This document shows, piece after piece, positions 1-6,173 of a DNA stretch of 12,933 nt. The DNA comes from Aquificaceae bacterium (GTDB taxonomy: Bacteria > Aquificota > Aquificia > Aquificales > Aquificaceae), in NCBI GenBank assembly GCA_015490105.1, contig WFYK01000177.1:1-12933 (forward strand). The letters are read 5' to 3'. The position numbers and the translations under genes were made by a program. The notes beneath the pieces are model-generated. The model was not told where the DNA came from, searched no databases, and saw only the letters and a list, made by a program, of their open reading frames with translations. How positions within the stretch are numbered: position 1 is the first letter of the stretch; each line of letters opens with the position of its first letter.

Positions 1-53
1 ACGTAGTTCAGGTAGTCCTGGAGACTCTTCAGAGACTCTCCCAAGCTCTCCAT
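1..53 (-). CDS. possible 5' end of an unknown gene, running off the left edge
   Basis: On the minus strand an ATG at 53 opens a frame that stays open to the window edge. It reads MESLGESLKSLQDYLNYV, an amphipathic, helix-like start. An extended -10 box (TGATATAAT) lies 9 nt upstream, which supports a real 5' end. No Shine-Dalgarno sequence is visible. Only 18 codons can be read, so the family cannot be named and chance openness is quite possible. It lies on the same strand as the transposase remnant and just beyond that element's right end, so it would be a host gene next to the insertion. Confidence 0.3.
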   Translation of the reverse strand, partial: MESLGESLKSLQDYLNY

Positions 54-62
54 CCGATCTGA

Positions 63-71
63 ATTATATCA
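63..71 (-). promoter_or_regulatory. candidate extended -10 promoter facing the left edge
   Basis: The minus strand reads TGATATAAT. This contains a perfect TATAAT (68 to 63) preceded by the TGn extension of extended -10 promoters. No convincing -35 hexamer lies at normal spacing. The ATG at 53 begins 9 nt after the box, so any transcript would have almost no leader. The box also falls inside the sequence that would serve as guide for the adjacent TnpB element. The call rests on sequence match and position alone. Confidence 0.35.
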
Positions 72-74
72 GGG

Positions 75-250
75 GTGAACCTCTCCTTCTCTACGGAAGG
101 AGCTTCCGGTAGGGGACTGTGTCCCACCCAGAAGACCCGCATGGAGATTCCTGCTTCAACGAGGGCTTTCCGCCCTCTCCACAGGCGTAAGTTCGGGTCG
201 CCCCGACCCTACCACCCGTAAGGTGGGTGAGCCCTTTCCGCAAAATGTTC
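75..250 (-). ncRNA. candidate TnpB omega-RNA (reRNA) and right end
   Basis: TnpB guide RNAs in this family overlap the 3' end of tnpB and run through the element's right end into flanking DNA. Four compact hairpins are packed here. They are 212-226 (CCACC, loop CGTAA, GGTGG), 195-209 (GGGTCG, loop CCC, CGACCC), 161-177 (GAGGGC, 5-nt loop, GCCCTC) and 91-112 (nine pairs with one bulged base, enclosing the tnpB stop). The first three lie inside tnpB codons, so they constrain the protein and the RNA together. The guide would begin near 74 and read leftward into host DNA. The upstream limit is a guess. The hairpins are seen directly; the RNA assignment comes from family knowledge. Confidence 0.45.
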
Positions 251-1371
251 ACGCTTGCATTGTAATCCCTGTCCATTACTGCCCCGCATTCAGGGCATTC
301 GTGCAACCTTTCAGCTAAAGTCTTGGGAACCCTAAAACCACATACAGAGCAATCCTGAGTCGTGTAGGATGGGTCAACCCTCACCACCCTTGCCCCCGCC
401 ATTACAGCCTTGTAGGTGGCAAAGGTGATGAGCGTCCCCCATCCCGCATCGAGTATGAACTTGGCTAAACTGCTGTTTTGAACAAGCTCTCTTATGTTCA
501 GGTTCTCAAAGCTAATGTAATCGTAATTGTTCACAATGTATCTTGACAGCTTGTGCAGGAAGTCCCTCCTCGCATTCCTTATCTTCTCGTGAATCTTAGC
601 CACTCTCTTTCTCTGTTTCTCCCAGTTGTTTGAACCTTTTTCTTTCCTTGAAAGCTTCTTCTGCTCCCTCTTAAGTCTCTTCTCAAGTTTCTGTAAGAAC
701 TTTGGATGCTCTATGAACTCTCCCTATGAGGTGGTAGCAAGGTTCTTGACTCCAAGGTCTATCCCCACAGCTTTCGCCTGAGCTTCCCTCAGTATCTGGT
801 CAAGCTCTACCTCAACCGTTATGCACGCATACCACTTCCCTGAAGGTTCCTTTTTTATGGTAACTGTCCTCGCTTTCGTCCAGTCTATCTCCCTGTGCAG
901 TCTTATCTTGAGTTTCCCGAGTTTCGGAAGGTGCAAGTATGCAAATCTGCTATTCTTCTTCTCAAGCTTTATGACCTCCACGAGCTTTTTCTTTTGCTTC
1001 ATCCACACCTGCGGGAAGGTAAAGGAGTTGTATCTAGAGAGTTTCTTTTTCTTTGGATACTTGGCTTCTTTTCTGAAGAACTTTTGGAAAGCGTTATCTA
1101 CTCTTCTCAGACAATCCTGAAGGACTTGAGAGTGGACAAGCTTTAGGGCTGGGTCTTTTTTCTTGAGCTTTGGAAGGGAATTCTGCTGGTGGGAGTATGT
1201 GACAGTTTTCTTTTCCTCCTTCCAACCTCTTTTTCTCTCCTCAATAGCGTGGTTGTAGAGGTTGCAAAGGATGTAGAGCCAATTTTCCATTCTGTATTCC
1301 AGCAAAGCGGATGGGTAAGCTCTGAACTTGTAGGTCAGCAAGAACTTAGTCTCTTCCTTGGCTCTGGACAT
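91..1371 (-). pseudogene. tnpB: TnpB RNA-guided nuclease of IS605 family, interrupted by one in-frame TAG
   Basis: A single frame of 426 codons is broken only at codon 216 (TAG, 724-726). The same frame resumes at once with GEFIEHPKFLQKLEKKL, so this is a nonsense change rather than a frameshift or deletion. The first part has the usual N-terminal TnpB region (residues 1-195) and the RuvC-I aspartate D205 in GIDLGVKN. The second part has the RuvC-II glutamate (about E289, ISFENL), a four-cysteine zinc finger (about C341, C344, C359, C362) and the RuvC-III aspartate (about D369, DRDYNAS). All catalytic residues are present but fall on different sides of the stop. A restart at the GTG at 603 would lack D205. 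It overlaps the tnpA remnant by 26 bp, a common arrangement in this family. The intact catalytic residues argue against a TldR-type nuclease-dead repressor. A sequencing error or amber readthrough would make it functional. Confidence 0.88.
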
Positions 1372-1522
1372 AACGTTTTACATCCTCCAATTTTACCTGT
1401 CCTACACTTACGATGAAGTAAGATTGAGGCCAAAGCTTAGGTAGTAATCTATGGAAGAACCGAACTCTTGCCAGCACCCTCCACAAACGGCGCATTGCAC
1501 TCCCTCCCTTACGGAATGATGC
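1346..1522 (-). pseudogene. tnpA: 3' remnant of IS200-type Y1 transposase TnpA
   Basis: This frame is too short for an ordinary ORF listing. It stays open for 58 codons after an in-frame TAA (1525-1523) and ends at a TAA (1348-1346). It reads KGGSAMRRLW, then KLWPQSYFIVSVGQVK, then EDVKRYVQSQGRD. The W-x-x-S-YF-x-x-SVG block and the closing RYV-x-x-Q helix are characteristic of the C-terminal half of IS200/IS605 TnpA, which carries the catalytic tyrosine, probably the Y of KRYVQ. The N-terminal half with the HUH metal-binding histidines is absent: full-length TnpA is roughly 130-150 residues. The fragment overlaps the tnpB start, as in intact family members, so the two were one element. Confidence 0.75.
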
Positions 1523-1539
1523 TTAGGGCGTAGATTTAG

Positions 1540-1546
1540 TTAAAAT
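1540..1546 (+). promoter_or_regulatory. candidate -10 box upstream of the lipoprotein gene
   Basis: TTAAAAT ends 8 nt before the GTG at 1555, and no Shine-Dalgarno sequence lies between. Transcription starting about 7 nt after the box would give an mRNA with almost no leader. The same heptamer precedes the genes starting at 4170 (minus) and 11406 (plus). No good -35 hexamer was seen. This site lies in the stretch where the tnpA remnant meets the host gene. Confidence 0.3.
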
Positions 1547-1554
1547 AAAAGCCT

Positions 1555-2178
1555 GTGAGGTGGGTTTATCTTCTCATAAGTGTAGCTACCTTGATCTTTT
1601 CTTGTGCTCAAAGTGCCAAAGCGCCCATTCACAAGGTTTTGGGTAAAGAGACTCTAAGACTTAAGGTAGTTCTTTTGCCCTCCCAACAAACGGAAACGCT
1701 CTATCAGGAGATGGCGGTAAGGGAGGTAGAAAACTCCCTCACGAGAAAGCCAGTGGGAGCGGTTTTAAAAAGTGCCTTCTCTAAAGAGAAGGTTGAGGTA
1801 GTAATCGTTACAAGGAAAAGAGTCCAAAAGATAGGACCTAACCTTAAGGAAGAAGCAAAACGGATAGGGGAAGAGTCAGGTGTAGATCTTGTAGTCGTGG
1901 TCGAGTTGCCCGAAGCGGAATTCTCCGAAAGTTCAACTCGAAAGGAACAAAGGGTCTGCGTCGTGAGGAATGCTAAAGTTCTCTTGTCCGCGAAGGTTTT
2001 AGACACTGTGAGGGGCAGTGTTCTCTTAGCGGGTGTATACGAGGGAGATCACTCCGCACGCCAGTGCTCGGAAGGAACCGCGAGAACGGACAAACTTCCC
2101 TCAAAGGATCTGACAGTGCAAAAAGCCATTAAAGAAGCTTCCGAGAAGTTTGTAAAAGACTTCTACTCCGCACTTTGA
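1555..2178 (+). CDS. predicted lipoprotein, possible CsgG/LpoB-like fold
   Basis: The product has 207 residues. Residues 1-16 form a lipoprotein signal peptide (MRWVYLLISVATLIFS) followed by Cys17, the likely lipidated residue, so it should be exported and membrane-anchored. The mature part alternates beta-strands and helices: a strand near 35-41 (LKVVLLP), a strand near 81-86 (EVVIVTR) followed by RVQKIGPNLKEEAKRIGEESG, then strands at 109-116 (DLVVVVEL) and 140-160 (AKVLLSAKVLDTVRGSVLLAG). This order (variable region, R-x-R segment, helix, G-x-DLVVV strand, beta hairpin) recalls the CsgG/LpoB type of lipoprotein, but only weakly, and no function is assigned. Cys135 and Cys171 could form a disulfide. 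GTG at 1555 is the chosen start because it opens directly into the signal peptide. The gene ends 3 bp from the convergent chemoreceptor gene, with no terminator hairpin visible between them. Confidence 0.75.
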   Translation: MRWVYLLISVATLIFSCAQSAKAPIHKVLGKETLRLKVVLLPSQQTETLYQEMAVREVENSLTRKPVGAVLKSAFSKEKVEVVIVTRKRVQKIGPNLKEEAKRIGEESGVDLVVVVELPEAEFSESSTRKEQRVCVVRNAKVLLSAKVLDTVRGSVLLAGVYEGDHSARQCSEGTARTDKLPSKDLTVQKAIKEASEKFVKDFYSAL

Positions 2179-2181
2179 TCC

Positions 2182-4170
2182 TTAACCTCTCGCAGCACAT
2201 TCGGTTTTGAGCTTGTCAAGGTTGGAGACTATCTTTTCCGCTACCTCCTTAACGCGTATGAGTTTCTGCTTCGCCTCGTCTTCTCTGCCTACATTCTTGA
2301 GTTTGTAGATCTCACGGGCGAGCTTGTGAAGTTCTATGTGAGGAGGTTCTATATCTTGGAAGGTTTTGAGGTGTCCACACTTTTCCTTTCCTACCGAGTA
2401 ATACCACTTACCCAGATAACACTGGGTGTGATCCACAAGCTCGGAAGGATCCATTTCGAGCTCGCCTTCGAGAAACTTCAAGAGCTTCAGCTTCCACATG
2501 TTGTGAGCGATCTTGGCCTTTTCTATGGAGAAGGCGTCGAGTTTGAACTTTTGCAGATCTGAGAGAAGGTCTTGGAGCTTCTGCATCGTTTGCTGGGCTA
2601 TATTTCTGAGTTCCTTTGCCCTGTGTTTGTCTTCGTCCGCGAGCCTACTGAGATCCATAACGGCGGTAGTGAGCTGATTGGCGGTGCTTGCTTCCTCTTC
2701 TCCCGCGGTAGCCAAAGCGGTTATACGGGCTTCTACCTCTTTCATCTTTTCCGAGAGCTGAGCTATGGACTCACTTGCCCTGTCGGAAACCTCCATTCCC
2801 TTTTGAACCGTCCTTAAGATGTCGGATATAAGCGATACCGCCTTGTTGGTAGACTCCCCTATGCCTTCGATAATCTCGATAATATCTTTTGCGGATTCGG
2901 AGGTTCTTTCCGCGAGCTTCCTAACTTCGTCCGCAACGACCGCAAATCCTCTTCCCGCCTCTCCCGCTCTCGCAGCCTCGATCGCAGCGTTAAGAGAAAG
3001 AAGTGAGGTTTGCTCCGCTATGGAGTTTATAGTTCCCGTTATCTCCCCTATCCTGTTGACGGACTTGCTAAGTTCTTGAATGACCTCAGAATACTTTTGA
3101 ACCGAGTCGTATATCTCCTTCATACCGTGGATGAGTTCTTCGAGGGTTTTGTGGCTCTCTTCAAAGCTCTTATACATGGTTTCAACGAGGTTCTTCGCCT
3201 CTATTATGTTGCTCGCGTTCTGCTTGACGATCATGGAAAACTCTTCCGCGGATGTAGAAATAGAGTTTATGTTCTCGTAGAGTTTTTGAATGTTGTCCTC
3301 CATCGAGTAAGAGACGTCGTAGAGAACTATCGCCCTGTCGGTGAGATCGCTCGAGCTTGAGTAGGTCTTGTCCAGCAAGGCCTTGAGGGACTGAACCATC
3401 GAGTTGAACTTCTTGTAAAGCTCCTCGTATTCGCCCTTCTTTACCTCTATGCTGAAAGTCAGATCTCCCTGAGCGATCTTGTCCATTGCATCGGAAAGGT
3501 CGCGTATGACCGCCTCCAGTTGCTGGGCTTTTTCGAGGATCTCTTTCTTGACAAGGCCCTTTAGCTCCTCGTAGTAGTCGGAGAGATCCTTTCTGGGATC
3601 GGCTGGCTTCACCTGAGATATGTCCACGTCTATTTCGTGGAGGAAGTCAAAGAAGAAAGCGTCGAACACACTCTGCATGTCGTAGATAAAGACTTTTACA
3701 ATGGCTTTTATGGCTTTGTCCCTAAAGCCCGGTCTGAAGCGAAAAGCTTTCTGAAGGTATTTGACAATGAGGTTAACGTATATAGCATAGCTCCCTATAT
3801 ACCACTTCATAGGGAGGTTTATCTTGTTGTGAACCGAACCTATCCTTAGTCTTCTCTCAAAGTAGGGAACTCCGAAGTTTCCCCCCCTTGAAGCCTCTTC
3901 GAATATATCCAAGAAATACTGGAGCTGTGTTCTTTCCACTTGCTCCCTTAAGCTTTGCAGACTGATCCCCTTCTTCTTCGCCATTTTTTGAAAAAATTCA
4001 AGGGTTTCGGGGAAAGTAAACTGAACGTCGTAGAACTCCTTAACTATCTGAGGACCGTATTGTTTTGCCCAAGGAAGAAGCTGAGCGAGGATGGATATAT
4101 CCTCTTGAGATAAATCCATAAACTGTTTTCTCAATCTCAAGTTCTCTTCGTTTATTCCGTATCTGCCCAT
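2182..4170 (-). CDS. soluble methyl-accepting chemotaxis protein: globin - HAMP - MCP signal - CZB
   Basis: The product has 662 residues and no transmembrane segment, so it should be a cytoplasmic receptor. Residues about 20-180 look like the globin sensor of globin-coupled (HemAT-type) receptors. RIGSVHNKINLPMKWYIGSY (109-128) supplies the probable heme-proximal His114. Residues about 213-270 form a HAMP-like pair of helices (IAQGDLTFSIEV). A long coiled coil carries the conserved signalling hairpin at about 376-423 (INSIAEQTSLLSLNAAIEAA onward to VRKLAERT), which contacts CheA/CheW. Residues about 550-655 match the CZB zinc-binding domain: His556 (AHNMW), Cys584 (CYLGKWYY), and His611 and His615 (PPHIELHKLA), the 3-His/1-Cys set. 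The family suggests oxygen or redox sensing, with zinc or oxidant input through CZB. The start at 4170 is supported by a strong GAGGAGG. It is divergent from mogA and convergent with the lipoprotein gene. The ligand is not shown by the sequence. Confidence 0.92.
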   Translation of the reverse strand: MGRYGINEENLRLRKQFMDLSQEDISILAQLLPWAKQYGPQIVKEFYDVQFTFPETLEFFQKMAKKKGISLQSLREQVERTQLQYFLDIFEEASRGGNFGVPYFERRLRIGSVHNKINLPMKWYIGSYAIYVNLIVKYLQKAFRFRPGFRDKAIKAIVKVFIYDMQSVFDAFFFDFLHEIDVDISQVKPADPRKDLSDYYEELKGLVKKEILEKAQQLEAVIRDLSDAMDKIAQGDLTFSIEVKKGEYEELYKKFNSMVQSLKALLDKTYSSSSDLTDRAIVLYDVSYSMEDNIQKLYENINSISTSAEEFSMIVKQNASNIIEAKNLVETMYKSFEESHKTLEELIHGMKEIYDSVQKYSEVIQELSKSVNRIGEITGTINSIAEQTSLLSLNAAIEAARAGEAGRGFAVVADEVRKLAERTSESAKDIIEIIEGIGESTNKAVSLISDILRTVQKGMEVSDRASESIAQLSEKMKEVEARITALATAGEEEASTANQLTTAVMDLSRLADEDKHRAKELRNIAQQTMQKLQDLLSDLQKFKLDAFSIEKAKIAHNMWKLKLLKFLEGELEMDPSELVDHTQCYLGKWYYSVGKEKCGHLKTFQDIEPPHIELHKLAREIYKLKNVGREDEAKQKLIRVKEVAEKIVSNLDKLKTECAARG

Positions 4171-4180
4171 GCGCTGAAAA

Positions 4181-4200
4181 CCTCCTCGTGATTATTTTAA
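4181..4200 (-). promoter_or_regulatory. chemoreceptor -10 box and strong ribosome binding site
   Basis: On the minus strand TTAAAAT (4200-4194) is followed by GAGGAGG (4187-4181), which lies 10 nt before the ATG at 4170. The Shine-Dalgarno sequence is the strongest in the window and fixes the start. If the heptamer is the -10 box, the transcript would begin almost at the Shine-Dalgarno sequence. The 66 bp between this start and the mogA start must hold both divergent promoters. Confidence 0.5.
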
Positions 4201-4236
4201 CCGCACCTTGCAAACTTTGTGTTAATTTTAAATTCT

Positions 4237-4770
4237 ATGAAGAAGGCCATCATAGGCGTCGTTACGGTATCCGACAGAGCCTCGCGCGGAGAATACGAGG
4301 ATATTAGCGGGAAAGCTATCATAGAGTATCTGAAAGAGGTGATAAAAACACCTTTTGAAATAGAGTATAGGGTCATTCCCGACGAAAGAGATCTCATAGA
4401 GAAAACCTTAAAAGAACTTGCGGACAAGGTAGGTTGTTCCCTGATCCTTACCACCGGAGGGACCGGTCCTGCTCCGAGGGATGTTACTCCCGAGGCTACG
4501 GAGGCGGTTTGCGAAAAGATGCTTCCGGGCTTTGGAGAACTCATGCGTCAGGTTTCACTAAAGCAGGTTCCTACAGCTATACTCTCGCGTCAAACCGCGG
4601 GTATAAGGGGTTCGTGTCTTATAGTCAACCTTCCGGGAAAACCTCAGTCCATTAAGGTGTGTTTGGATGCGGTCTTTCCCGCGATCCCCTACTGCATAGA
4701 TCTGATAGGAGGTGCTTACATAGATACTTACGAAGATAAGGTAAAAGCCTTCAGGCCTTCCAAGAGGTAA
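4237..4770 (+). CDS. mogA: molybdopterin adenylyltransferase MogA (MoaB/MogA family)
   Basis: The enzyme adenylylates molybdopterin before molybdate insertion, the penultimate step of molybdenum or tungsten cofactor synthesis in the cytoplasm. From ATG 4237 the product has 177 residues, within the normal range. It shows VVTVSDRASRGEYEDISG (8-25), the nucleotide-binding TTGGTG (72-77), PRDVTPEAT (80-88), PGFGELMRQVS, the VPTAILSRQTAGIRG segment and NLPGKPQS. The SRQ and FPAIPYCIDL segments fit MogA better than plain MoaB. The frame extends upstream to a GTG at 4219, but those six codons are low-complexity and lack a ribosome binding site, so ATG 4237 is preferred. An AT-rich -10-like run (TTTTAAAT) ends about 3 nt before this ATG, and no Shine-Dalgarno sequence is seen. 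proC follows after 3 bp, which suggests one transcript. Confidence 0.92.
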   Translation: MKKAIIGVVTVSDRASRGEYEDISGKAIIEYLKEVIKTPFEIEYRVIPDERDLIEKTLKELADKVGCSLILTTGGTGPAPRDVTPEATEAVCEKMLPGFGELMRQVSLKQVPTAILSRQTAGIRGSCLIVNLPGKPQSIKVCLDAVFPAIPYCIDLIGGAYIDTYEDKVKAFRPSKR

Positions 4771-4773
4771 GCT

Positions 4774-5562
4774 ATGAAGGTAGGGATCATCGGCTTCGGA
4801 AATATGGGAAGTGCCTTTGCAAAGGGATTTTCCTTAGCCTTAGGCAAAGAAAACGTCCTCGTCTACGACAAGGATCCTGCAAAGAGGGAAGTAGCTGTAT
4901 CGGATGGTTTTGCCTTCGCGGGGGACCCTTACTTTTTGATTAAGGAATCCGACGTTATCCTTCTCGCGGTAAAGCCTAAGGATTTAAAGGATTTACTCGG
5001 GAGCATCAAAGATCAGATCGACTCCCGGATAGTCGTTAGCGTTGCCGCGGGCGTGCCCTTGAAGTTTTACGAAGATATCTTGGGGTCTGGTAAAAAGATC
5101 GTTCGCCTCATGCCCAACTTGGCGGTTAAGGTGGGAAAGGGAACCGTAGCATACGCGGACAACGGAAATCTAACGGAAGAGGAGGCCCTAAGTTTAAAGG
5201 ATCTTCTTTCTCGATGTGGTGAGGTTTTTGAGATCCCTGAAGATCTCTTTGACAGCTTTACTGCCCTCGCGGGGAGCGGACCTGCTTTTGTGTTTAGCTT
5301 TATAGACGCCCTCGCTATGGCGGGTGTTAGGGGTGGATTTAGTTATGAAACCGCTCTGAAAATAGTCGTTTCCACCCTGATGGGGAGCGGAGAACTGCTC
5401 AGATCGGAGGGCGGAAACCCGAACGACTGGATCACTAAGGTCACTTCACCCGCGGGAACCACCGTTGAAGGTATAGCCTACTTGGAGAAAAAGGGCTTTA
5501 GGGGGATCGTTATGGGATGCGTGGAGAAAACCATCAAGCGGGCGAGGGATCTGAAAGGCTGA
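4774..5562 (+). CDS. proC: pyrroline-5-carboxylate reductase
   Basis: ProC reduces 1-pyrroline-5-carboxylate to L-proline with NAD(P)H, the last step of proline synthesis in the cytoplasm. The 262-residue product matches the usual size. It has an N-terminal Rossmann motif GFGNMG (7-12), VKPKD (67-70), MPNLAVKVGKG (113-123) and the C-terminal dimerisation signature ALAGSGPAFVFSFIDALA (164-181) followed by SPAGTT (225-230). The start lies 3 bp after the mogA stop, and the end of mogA (AAGAGGTAAG) supplies a ribosome binding site. The next gene starts inside this one, so translation of the two is probably coupled. Confidence 0.96.
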   Translation: MKVGIIGFGNMGSAFAKGFSLALGKENVLVYDKDPAKREVAVSDGFAFAGDPYFLIKESDVILLAVKPKDLKDLLGSIKDQIDSRIVVSVAAGVPLKFYEDILGSGKKIVRLMPNLAVKVGKGTVAYADNGNLTEEEALSLKDLLSRCGEVFEIPEDLFDSFTALAGSGPAFVFSFIDALAMAGVRGGFSYETALKIVVSTLMGSGELLRSEGGNPNDWITKVTSPAGTTVEGIAYLEKKGFRGIVMGCVEKTIKRARDLKG

Positions 5563-6173
5563 TATTCTCCCACGAGGGAAAGATCATAAGGATACGCTTT
5601 AGCTGGTCCAATGTGAAAAACCTCTACATCCCCAAACAAAAGCACACGAGCAGGGCTTACCTGCTTTTGAAATTTCCTTCCCCCATCGTGGTAGCGGATG
5701 CGGTGGTTACCCGATTGAAGGGTGTTGAGGTAGGTGTCCTTACCGCGGACTGCGCGCCCGTGGTGTTTGTAGGGAAGGAAACGGTCGGAGTTGCCCACGC
5801 GGGTTGGAGGGGACTGAGATCCGGGATAATTCAAAATACACTTTCAATTATAAGGCGTTTTGAAAGCTTGAAAGATCTCTTCGTCTTCGTCGGCCCGTGT
5901 GCCAAGGGCTGTTGCTACGAGGTAGGCCCGGAGTTTGAAGAGATATTCCCTAAGTTTGTCTTCAGAAGAGAAGGAAAACTCTATATGGACCTTCAGAACG
6001 CTGTAATCGATACCTTAAAAAACTGCGGTGTTTCGAACTTAGGACTTCTGGAAGAGTGCACTGTATGTTCGAAAACATATCCTTCCTACAGACGGGACAA
6101 GACCCAGGAAAGGTTCCTCACCTCCGTTGAAATACTCCCTCAAGAACCTCCGCACTCGGTTCCCTCGTCGTAG
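5517..6173 (+). CDS. pgeF: PgeF/YfiH-family (laccase-domain) protein
   Basis: This family (DUF152, YfiH/YlmD/PgeF) binds a metal in a shared active site. Members have been linked to editing of misbuilt peptidoglycan precursors and to purine nucleoside phosphorylase or deaminase activity. The substrate here cannot be told. Family motifs are present: QKH (His43), TADCAPV (Cys79), VAHAGWRG (His94), GPCAKGCCYEVG (126-137) and a C-terminal CTVC...YPSYRRDK. Position 43 plus Cys79 and His94 are the likely metal ligands. The usual GR pair after YRRD is ER here. ATG 5517 gives 218 residues and a 46-bp overlap with proC, with AGGGGGAT about 10 nt upstream. A CTG at 5559 (4-bp overlap) is an alternative start. 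The last 34 bp overlap the opposite-strand gene at 6140-6613. Confidence 0.88.
   Translation: MRGENHQAGEGSERLIFSHEGKIIRIRFSWSNVKNLYIPKQKHTSRAYLLLKFPSPIVVADAVVTRLKGVEVGVLTADCAPVVFVGKETVGVAHAGWRGLRSGIIQNTLSIIRRFESLKDLFVFVGPCAKGCCYEVGPEFEEIFPKFVFRREGKLYMDLQNAVIDTLKNCGVSNLGLLEECTVCSKTYPSYRRDKTQERFLTSVEILPQEPPHSVPSS

Larger units (their letters stand above)
75..1522 (-). mobile_element. decayed IS200/IS605-family element (tnpA remnant + interrupted tnpB)
   Basis: The element consists of a 3' fragment of an IS200-type tnpA (1346-1522), a tnpB frame (91-1371) with one internal stop, and a hairpin-rich right end. A right boundary near 75 is inferred: the minus strand reads GAGAGGTTCAC just past a 9-bp bulged hairpin (112-91), and many elements of this family end in a similar short motif after a terminal hairpin. 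The left end is missing. tnpA has lost its N-terminal half, and only about 32 bp separate the fragment from the start of the lipoprotein gene at 1555. With neither transposase intact, the copy should not move by itself. It could still be mobilised in trans only if a left end existed, and none was seen. Confidence 0.8.

Noticed and set aside
195..226. Paired GC-rich hairpins as a transcription terminator
   Set aside because: They lie inside tnpB codons and are not followed by a T run on either strand; an RNA-element role fits better.
91..603. A separate small zinc-ribbon gene starting at GTG 603
   Set aside because: It is in the same frame as the upstream tnpB part and continues its sequence without a gap; it is the second half of one interrupted gene.
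3983..3997. A/T palindrome (six T, G, six A core) as a terminator or protein-binding site
   Set aside because: It falls in chemoreceptor codons for FFQKMAKKK, and codon composition explains it.
4219..4236. GTG start six codons upstream for mogA
   Set aside because: The added residues (LILNS) come from the AT-rich promoter stretch, there is no ribosome binding site, and MogA proteins usually begin close to the MKKAIIGVV segment.
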